From assembly GCA_017609045.1 (NCBI GenBank), contig JAFCES010000029.1, forward strand, positions 1 through 8,847: DNA of 8,847 bases, in the 5' to 3' direction. Positions 5,581-8,847 of the stretch are shown piece after piece. The notes under the pieces are model-generated. The model ran no database searches, was not told the origin of the DNA, and saw only the letters and a program-made list of their open reading frames with translations. The position numbers were made by a program, and so were the translations under genes. Source of the stretch: Candidatus Pacearchaeota archaeon. GTDB lineage: Archaea > Nanobdellota > Nanobdellia > Pacearchaeales > GW2011-AR1. Each line of letters starts with the position of its first letter. Positions within the stretch are counted from its first letter, which is position 1.

Positions 5581-6282
5581 ATGATAATAAAACTATTAGT
5601 AGAAGGAGGGGATATGAAGCCAGGACCAGCTGTAAGTCAAAAGCTCGGTCCCTTAGGGATAAATATAGGTAAAGTCATACAGGAGGTTAATTCCTCAACT
5701 TCTGGTTTCAAGGGGTTAAAAGTGCCAGTAGAGTTAGACGTGGATGCAAAAACAAAAACTTTTTCAGTTAAGATTTTTTCTCCACCAGTTTCAGAGCTCA
5801 TAAAAAAAGAATTGGGGATAGAGAAAGCATCTGGGGAACAGAGTAAACTAAAAGTAGGAAATTTAGCTATAGAGCAAGTGATAAAAATAGCTAAAACAAA
5901 ATCTCCTTCTATGCTAGCCAAAAATCTCAAGTCTGCTGTCAAAAGTGTTGTAGGAAGTTGTGTCAGTCTTGGTGTTCTGGTAGAGAGTGAAGAACCAAAA
6001 AAGGTAGAGGAGCAGATTATTTCTGGCAAATATGATAAAGAGATAGAAGAGGGAAAGACCGAAGCAAGTGAAGAAAAATTACAAAAATTAAAAGAATATT
6101 TTGAACAAATTAGAGAAAAAGAAGAAGCAGTAATAAAGAAAGAAGAAGAGGAAAAAGCAGCTGAAGAAGAGAAGAAAGCAGCTGAAGAAGGAAAGCCTGA
6201 AGAAATTAAATCTGGAGAAGAAATAGCAGGAGAAAAACCTGGTGAGGCAGCTGAAAAACCAGAAGAAAAAAGAAATAAATAA
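5581..6282 (+). CDS. rpl11: 50S ribosomal protein L11 with a long charged C-terminal extension
   Basis: L11 builds the GTPase-associated centre on 23S rRNA together with the stalk. The N-terminal domain shows the classical MIIKLLVEGGDMKPGPAVSQ, LGPLGINIGKVIQEVN and FKGLKVPVELDV. The C-terminal RNA-binding domain shows KTKSPSMLAKNLKSAVKSVVGSCVSLGVLVE. The family normally ends near residue 160. Here a further 60-70 residues are added, almost entirely Glu, Lys and Ala with helix-forming repeats (KEEEEKAAEEEKKAAEEGKP). The start is ATG 5581, one base after the spt5 stop; a TTG at 5533 lies inside spt5 and would add a non-homologous Lys/Arg stretch. In many archaea L1, L10 and P1 follow L11; here a tRNA gene with its own promoter follows. 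Confidence 0.95.
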   Translation: MIIKLLVEGGDMKPGPAVSQKLGPLGINIGKVIQEVNSSTSGFKGLKVPVELDVDAKTKTFSVKIFSPPVSELIKKELGIEKASGEQSKLKVGNLAIEQVIKIAKTKSPSMLAKNLKSAVKSVVGSCVSLGVLVESEEPKKVEEQIISGKYDKEIEEGKTEASEEKLQKLKEYFEQIREKEEAVIKKEEEEKAAEEEKKAAEEGKPEEIKSGEEIAGEKPGEAAEKPEEKRNK

Positions 6283-6283
6283 A

Positions 6284-6291
6284 CTTATAAA
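6284..6291 (+). promoter_or_regulatory. TATA box of tRNA-Pro (and probably rpl37ae)
   Basis: CTTATAAA starts 2 bases after the rpl11 stop. Its centre, 6287.5, is 27.5 bases from the first base of the tRNA. The predicted start at about 6313 leaves a 5' leader of only about two nucleotides. Confidence 0.6.
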
Positions 6292-6314
6292 CTCACAGCC
6301 AATAAAAAATATAT

Positions 6315-6388
6315 GGGGCTGTGGTGTAGCCTGGTTAGCATCGGAGCTTTGGGAGCTTCAGACCCCAGTTCAAATCTGGGCAGCCCCA
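6315..6388 (+). tRNA. tRNA-Pro (anticodon TGG)
   Basis: The 74-nt sequence folds cleanly. The acceptor is GGGGCTG/CAGCCCC with discriminator A. The D stem is GTGT/GCAT (with wobbles) and the loop contains GG. The anticodon stem is GGAGC/GCTTC with loop TTTGGGA, so the anticodon is TGG (Pro). The T arm is CCCAG-TTCAAAT-CTGGG. CCA is not encoded and no intron is present. The gene lies between rpl11 and rpl37ae, with 22 bases to the next ATG and no room for a separate promoter there. It is therefore probably co-transcribed with rpl37ae and released by RNase Z-type 3' cleavage. Confidence 0.95.
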
Positions 6389-6410
6389 TCTCATCTCTTA
6401 TATTTTAAGA

Positions 6411-6626
6411 ATGGCAAGAACAAAAAAAGTAAAATCAGCAGGAAGATTTGGAGCAGGGTATGGTATCAGAGTTAGAAAAAGGCTCGTTAAGGTAGAGAAA
6501 AAACAGAGGAAAAAACAGACTTGCCCTTTTTGCAAAAAACCAGGAGTAAAAAGACTCTCAAGCGGAATATGGAGATGTAAAAAATGTGGAAAAAAATTTG
6601 CTTCAGGAGCTTACTATGTTAAATAA
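6411..6626 (+). CDS. rpl37ae: 50S ribosomal protein L37Ae (L43e family)
   Basis: This 71-residue, highly basic protein carries the L37Ae zinc ribbon C-x2-C (TCPFCKKPGVKRLSSGIW) and C-x2-C (RCKKCGKKFASGAYYV). Its N-terminus, MARTKKVKSAGRFGAGYGIR, is a near-standard family opening. It binds 23S rRNA on the large subunit. The start is ATG 6411, followed directly by that conserved opening; a longer overlapping frame starting inside L11 is not coding. The gene sits 22 bases after tRNA-Pro. It is followed by rpoP and prefoldin beta, an arrangement (L37Ae, RpoP, prefoldin) seen in many archaea. No Shine-Dalgarno sequence precedes it. Confidence 0.95.
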   Translation: MARTKKVKSAGRFGAGYGIRVRKRLVKVEKKQRKKQTCPFCKKPGVKRLSSGIWRCKKCGKKFASGAYYVK

Positions 6627-6640
6627 TAAAATAAGTGTCC

Positions 6641-6648
6641 CTTATAAA
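6641..6648 (+). promoter_or_regulatory. Probable TATA box of the rpoP-pfdB unit
   Basis: CTTATAAA after the rpl37ae stop predicts a start near 6670 and a 36-nt leader. An alternative TTTAAATA at 6669-6676 would start near 6698 and leave an 8-nt leader. AAAGG at 6691-6695 is only a weak Shine-Dalgarno match. Confidence 0.5.
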
Positions 6649-6705
6649 TCCTTAATAAATTAATTAAGTTTAAATAACAAAAAAACTAACAAAGGAAAAT
6701 AGAAA

Positions 6706-6843
6706 ATGGCAATATACAAATGCTTCAAATGTGGAAAGAAAATCTCTCACAAGACCCTTGAAAAGAGATTTGCCTGTCCTAATTGTAACAGCAAGATTTT
6801 CTATAAACCAAGAAAAAGAATAACCAAAGTAAAAGCTGAATAA
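6706..6843 (+). CDS. rpoP: DNA-directed RNA polymerase subunit P (Rpb12-like)
   Basis: This 45-residue zinc-ribbon protein begins MAIYKCFKCGKKIS and has C6-x2-C9 and C24-P-N-C27 (FACPNCNSKIFYKP), followed by a basic tail. Length, spacing and sequence match archaeal RpoP, the small subunit equivalent to eukaryotic Rpb12 that helps assemble the Rpo3-Rpo10-Rpo11-Rpo12 platform. The neighbours rpl37ae upstream and prefoldin beta downstream are the standard archaeal context. The 17-base gap to the prefoldin gene implies co-transcription. All four zinc ligands are present. Confidence 0.92.
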   Translation: MAIYKCFKCGKKISHKTLEKRFACPNCNSKIFYKPRKRITKVKAE

Positions 6844-6860
6844 AAATACTCCAAAGAGAA

Positions 6861-7202
6861 ATGAAACTTGATAAAGAAACTCAAGAGAAGATACAAGAAC
6901 TAAACTTAATAGAGCAGAACTTACAAAATTTCTCTTTACAAAAACAAGCCTTTCAAGTAGAACTGAATGAGACAGAATCAGCTCTAGAACAGATAGGAAA
7001 AGCATCAGGAGATATATATAAAATCATAGGGCAGGTCATGATTAAAGCAGGAAAACAAGAAATCTTCAAAGAACTAAAGGAGAAGGAAGAGATTTTAACT
7101 TTAAGACTTAAGTCAATAGAGAAACAGGAGAAGATTTTGATTGAGAAGAGAGAAACATTAAAAAAAGATGTTGAGAAGAAATTTAAGGGTAAGAAAGGAT
7201 AA
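6861..7202 (+). CDS. pfdB: Prefoldin subunit beta
   Basis: Prefoldin is an alpha2-beta4 jellyfish-shaped chaperone that hands unfolded proteins to the thermosome. The 113-residue protein has the beta-type layout. An N-terminal coiled-coil helix (residues about 4-45) is followed by a beta-hairpin core (ALEQIGKASGDIYKIIGQVMIKAG, about 47-70) and a second coiled-coil helix (about 73-110). The KIIGQVMIKAGK segment corresponds to the family's y-k-x-v-G-x-i-l motif. Length is normal. It is the last gene of the rpoP unit; sepF follows after 61 bases with its own promoter. Confidence 0.93.
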   Translation: MKLDKETQEKIQELNLIEQNLQNFSLQKQAFQVELNETESALEQIGKASGDIYKIIGQVMIKAGKQEIFKELKEKEEILTLRLKSIEKQEKILIEKRETLKKDVEKKFKGKKG

Positions 7203-7225
7203 TTTGTAAAAATAATGAATCCATC

Positions 7226-7244
7226 ATAGAAATATTTATAAACT
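7226..7244 (+). promoter_or_regulatory. Promoter of sepF (BRE-like purine tract plus TATA box)
   Basis: TTTATAAA at 7235-7242 has its centre 25.5 bases from ATG 7264, giving a leaderless mRNA. The 19 bases ATAGAAATATTTATAAACT recur exactly at 8782-8800, ahead of the last gene. Confidence 0.8.
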
Positions 7245-7263
7245 CTATCTATTTATTTTCTTT

Positions 7264-7647
7264 ATGCCATTCAAAAAATTAAAGAAAGGGTTGTCTAGTT
7301 TTTTCAAAAAAGAAGAGCCAGAATATATTGAGATTGATTTAGGCCAAGAGACAAAGAAAAATAAAGTTAACGTAAGGCCTTTTGTTCTAAAGAAGTTTGA
7401 GGATGTAAATGAAATTCTAAACAACTTAAGAGAAGGGTATACCATAGCTATAATCGATATAAAACCTTTAAAAAAGAAAGATATGATTGAGTTGAAAAGA
7501 GCTATAGCTAAAATAAAGAAAACAGCAGATGCCTTGGAAGGAGAAGTAGCTGGCTTCGGCGAATCTGTAGTTATAGTTGTTCCAAGCTTTGCAGAGATTT
7601 ATAGGCCAATAAAAAAAACTCTTAAAAAATTTGAAGAAGAACTATAA
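7264..7647 (+). CDS. sepF: SepF, FtsZ membrane anchor
   Basis: Archaeal SepF binds the FtsZ C-terminal peptide and tethers the ring to the membrane. The 127-residue protein has a short amphipathic, Lys/Phe-rich N-terminus suited to membrane binding (MPFKKLKKGLSSFFKK) and a variable acidic linker (about 17-35). The conserved SepF core follows from about residue 37 to 120. It includes VNVRPFVLKKFEDVNEILNN, the YTIAIIDIKPL strand, a long basic helix, and the GEVAGFGESVVIVVPSFAEIY end. Size and order of elements match archaeal SepF. The gene has its own leaderless promoter. The presence of SepF shows that this organism uses the FtsZ-SepF system, which sharpens the question of what the shortened FtsZ at 3884-4795 does. 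Confidence 0.92.
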   Translation: MPFKKLKKGLSSFFKKEEPEYIEIDLGQETKKNKVNVRPFVLKKFEDVNEILNNLREGYTIAIIDIKPLKKKDMIELKRAIAKIKKTADALEGEVAGFGESVVIVVPSFAEIYRPIKKTLKKFEEEL

Positions 7648-7652
7648 ATAAT

Positions 7653-7660
7653 CTTATAAA
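7653..7660 (+). promoter_or_regulatory. TATA box of the Dph2-like gene
   Basis: CTTATAAA has its centre at 7656.5, 30.5 bases before ATG 7687. The predicted start, near 7682, gives a leader of about 5 nt. This supports 7687 as the native start of the short Dph2-like protein. Confidence 0.6.
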
Positions 7661-7664
7661 CAAC

Positions 7665-7679
7665 TTTTTCTATTTTTTT
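7665..7679 (+). terminator. Possible poly-T terminator of sepF
   Basis: Two T runs (7665-7669 and 7673-7679) follow the sepF stop within 32 bases. Archaeal polymerase can terminate on such tracts without a hairpin. The tract lies immediately before the predicted start of the next transcript. Confidence 0.3.
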
Positions 7680-7686
7680 CCACAGA

Positions 7687-8328
7687 ATGAAAGTTTTATT
7701 TATAGAATCTAAGAAGAAACTGAAGAAAGATGAGGTTTTAAATGTAGAGAATATCAAGAAAAAACTGTCCAAAGAGGTTCATATTCTTTATACCATTCAA
7801 TATAAAAACATAGCAGAGAAAATAAAAAAACAATTAGGAAATAGAGTTATAGCTTTTAATCAGATAATAGGCTGCTCCAAAGTTAATCCAAAAGGAACTC
7901 TACTTTTAATAGGAAGCGGAAGATTTCATGCTTTAAATCTTGCCCTAACAACAAACAAGGAAATTTATGTTTATGAATCTGGAAAGATAAAAAAAATAAC
8001 AGAACAAGAAATCAAAAAACTCAGGAGAAGAGAAAAAGGGAAGCTCTCCAGATTTTTATCTTCAGGTAAGATAGGCCTACTTATTTCAATAAAACCAGGT
8101 CAGAATAATTTAGATAAAGCAAAAGAATTCAAGAAAAAACTAGAGAATAGATTTCCTGAGAAGAGTTTTTATGTTTTTCTTGTAGATACTATCAATATAC
8201 AAGAGCTAGAAAACTTTTCAGTTGATTTCTGGATTAATTTTGCTTGTCCAGGTCTTCAGTTTGATTCTGAAAAACTAATGAATTATGAGAAAATAGTCAG
8301 TTTTCTAAATATAAAAAATAAAAAATAA
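7687..8328 (+). CDS. Dph2-like diphthamide synthesis protein lacking the N-terminal domain
   Basis: Archaeal Dph2 is a homodimeric [4Fe-4S] enzyme that transfers the 3-amino-3-carboxypropyl group from SAM to a histidine of elongation factor 2, the first step of diphthamide synthesis. This 213-residue protein matches the second and third Dph2 domains. The second has IIGC63S, then GTLLLIGSGRFHALNLALTT and a KKLRRREKGKLSRF-type helix. The third has LLISIKPGQNNLDKAKEF, then VDTINIQELENFSVDFWINF and AC187PG. Full-length family members have about 330-340 residues, and a first domain carries the first of the three cluster cysteines; that domain is absent here. The promoter directly in front of the ATG shows that the short start is real. 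The first domain may be encoded elsewhere, or the protein may have changed role. The gene is convergent with the membrane-protein gene (14-base gap). Confidence 0.85.
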   Translation: MKVLFIESKKKLKKDEVLNVENIKKKLSKEVHILYTIQYKNIAEKIKKQLGNRVIAFNQIIGCSKVNPKGTLLLIGSGRFHALNLALTTNKEIYVYESGKIKKITEQEIKKLRRREKGKLSRFLSSGKIGLLISIKPGQNNLDKAKEFKKKLENRFPEKSFYVFLVDTINIQELENFSVDFWINFACPGLQFDSEKLMNYEKIVSFLNIKNKK

Positions 8329-8342
8329 AAATTAAAGGAAGT

Positions 8343-8684
8343 TTATCTTTTGGCGAGCACAAAAACAGCTTTCAAGGCTACTACAATTGTTGCTGGGACA
8401 AACAATACCACTAAAGCCTTAATTATCTCTCCCACATAAGGTATTAAACCAAGATATGTTTGACCTCCTAAAGCGCTTACAATAACAAGCACAGTACCTG
8501 CCAGCATAAATTCTTTCAACTCTGCTCCACCGATATTAAGTAAACCAATAATTATACCCAGAATGACTAAGACTATCGCATATGTTCCTTCTGTTGCTCC
8601 AAGTCCAAGTAAACCAACAACTATCGCTAAAATCACACCTATCAAAAATGCCCACGCGCCTAAAATGTTTTGTTTTTTTGGCAT
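8343..8684 (-). CDS. Small four-helix integral membrane protein of unknown function
   Basis: I do not recognise a named family. The 113-residue protein has four hydrophobic segments at about residues 7-28, 34-51, 58-74 and 87-111, rich in Gly, Ala, Val, Leu and Ile. There are short polar links and a lysine-rich N-terminus (MPKKQN) and C-terminus (LAKR). Motifs visible are GAWAFLIGVILAIVVGLLG, a GLLNIGGAELKEF turn between helices 2 and 3, and SALGGQTYLGLIPYVGEI before helix 4. No catalytic residues are evident. It is the only gene in the window with a textbook Shine-Dalgarno sequence (AGGAGGTG, six bases before the ATG), and it appears monocistronic. Many small-genome archaea and bacteria carry similar gene-sized GxWAFLIG-type membrane proteins, but a function cannot be assigned from sequence. 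Confidence 0.85.
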   Translation of the reverse strand: MPKKQNILGAWAFLIGVILAIVVGLLGLGATEGTYAIVLVILGIIIGLLNIGGAELKEFMLAGTVLVIVSALGGQTYLGLIPYVGEIIKALVVLFVPATIVVALKAVFVLAKR

Positions 8685-8690
8685 TCTTCA

Positions 8691-8698
8691 CACCTCCT
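8691..8698 (-). promoter_or_regulatory. Strong Shine-Dalgarno sequence of the membrane-protein gene
   Basis: AGGAGGTG on the minus strand lies 6 bases before ATG 8684 and fits the anti-SD sequence at the 3' end of archaeal 16S rRNA. The neighbouring leaderless genes have none. Confidence 0.85.
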
Positions 8699-8736
8699 TT
8701 ATACAAATTTTTATTATATTATCGACGTTTTTTAGT

Positions 8737-8744
8737 TTTATAAA
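8737..8744 (-). promoter_or_regulatory. TATA box of the membrane-protein gene
   Basis: The palindromic TTTATAAA has its centre at 8740.5. The 25.5-base rule predicts a start near 8715 and a leader of about 31 nt, long enough to hold the Shine-Dalgarno element. Confidence 0.65.
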
Positions 8745-8781
8745 TCTTTTTATTCTCTCTTTTTATTATATATTTTAAACA

Positions 8782-8800
8782 ATAGAAATATTTATAAACT
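8782..8800 (+). promoter_or_regulatory. Promoter of the right-edge gene
   Basis: ATAGAAATATTTATAAACT is identical to the 19 bases at the sepF promoter. The TATA centre, 8794.5, predicts a start at about 8820, eight bases before ATG 8828. Confidence 0.65.
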
Positions 8801-8827
8801 ATCTTAACTGCAAAATCGTAACAAAAA

Positions 8828-8847
8828 ATGAAAGGGAAAATATTGTT
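8828..8847 (+). CDS. First codons of a gene running off the right edge
   Basis: ATG 8828 begins MKGKIL and runs to the window end. An in-frame TAA lies just upstream (8819-8821), and a good promoter with TATA at 8791-8798 fits this start with a leader of about 8 nt. Nothing can be said about the product from six codons. Confidence 0.45.

Noticed and set aside
6060..6280. GAAGAA-rich repeat region as a tandem DNA repeat
   Set aside because: The repetition is imperfect and explained by the Glu/Lys/Ala codons of the L11 tail; no exact repeat unit is kept.
6670..7005. Long minus-strand open frame over rpoP and prefoldin
   Set aside because: Its Phe/Leu/Ser-rich product is the expected antisense of Lys/Glu-rich coding DNA; both plus-strand genes are confidently identified.
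8563..8778. Plus-strand open frame opposite the 8343-8684 membrane gene
   Set aside because: It runs across the membrane gene's Shine-Dalgarno sequence and promoter and has no promoter or ribosome site of its own.
1..8847. CRISPR arrays, insertion sequences, integrases or defence genes
   Set aside because: No spaced direct repeats, terminal inverted repeats, transposase/integrase motifs or defence-type genes were seen.

Overview
The window reads as ordinary chromosome from an AT-rich archaeon with very tightly packed genes. Archaeal information-processing and cell-division families are present: aIF5A, L40e, L37Ae, RpoP, prefoldin beta, Spt5, SecE, FtsZ, SepF, a Dph2-like protein and Taw1. 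Most intergenic gaps are only a few bases. Proteins are short relative to their families and TATA boxes of the form TTTATAAA are frequent. Together these suggest a small-genome lineage such as DPANN (for example the Pacearchaeota/Woesearchaeota group); that placement is inference. No mobile element, CRISPR array or integrase is visible.

Left part, minus strand (1-3128). The operon aIF5A > L40e > site-2 protease (3128 to 1192) ends just before a tRNA-Ala(CGC) gene. Beyond it are a small gene that appears frameshifted and the 5' part of taw1 (wyosine tRNA modification), which runs off the window. A single palindromic TATA box at 3150-3157 sits exactly midway between the aIF5A start and the start of a divergent FKBP-type isomerase gene.

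Middle, plus strand (3179-6282): FKBP/SlyD isomerase, ftsZ, secE, spt5, rpl11. The secE-spt5-rpl11 order is a conserved archaeal arrangement. The usual continuation (L1, L10, P1) is absent; tRNA-Pro(TGG), L37Ae, RpoP and prefoldin beta follow instead (6315-7202).

Right part: sepF (the FtsZ membrane anchor of archaea), a short Dph2-like protein, a convergent small four-helix membrane protein on the minus strand, and the first codons of another plus-strand gene at the right edge.

Three things stand out. (1) FtsZ lacks about 58 residues in frame, covering helix H7 (guanine contacts) and the T7 synergy loop, so it looks unable to perform normal GTP hydrolysis. (2) The Dph2-like protein lacks the whole first domain, with one of the three cluster cysteines, yet has its own promoter right at its start codon. 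(3) Promoter geometry is very regular: at four genes the TTTATAAA centre lies exactly 25.5 bases from the first base of the start codon, implying leaderless mRNAs. In contrast, spt5 has a leader that can fold into an 11-bp hairpin beginning at the predicted transcription start and burying an AGGAGGT element. The promoter geometry was also used to correct two start codons (FKBP to 3179, FtsZ to 3884).
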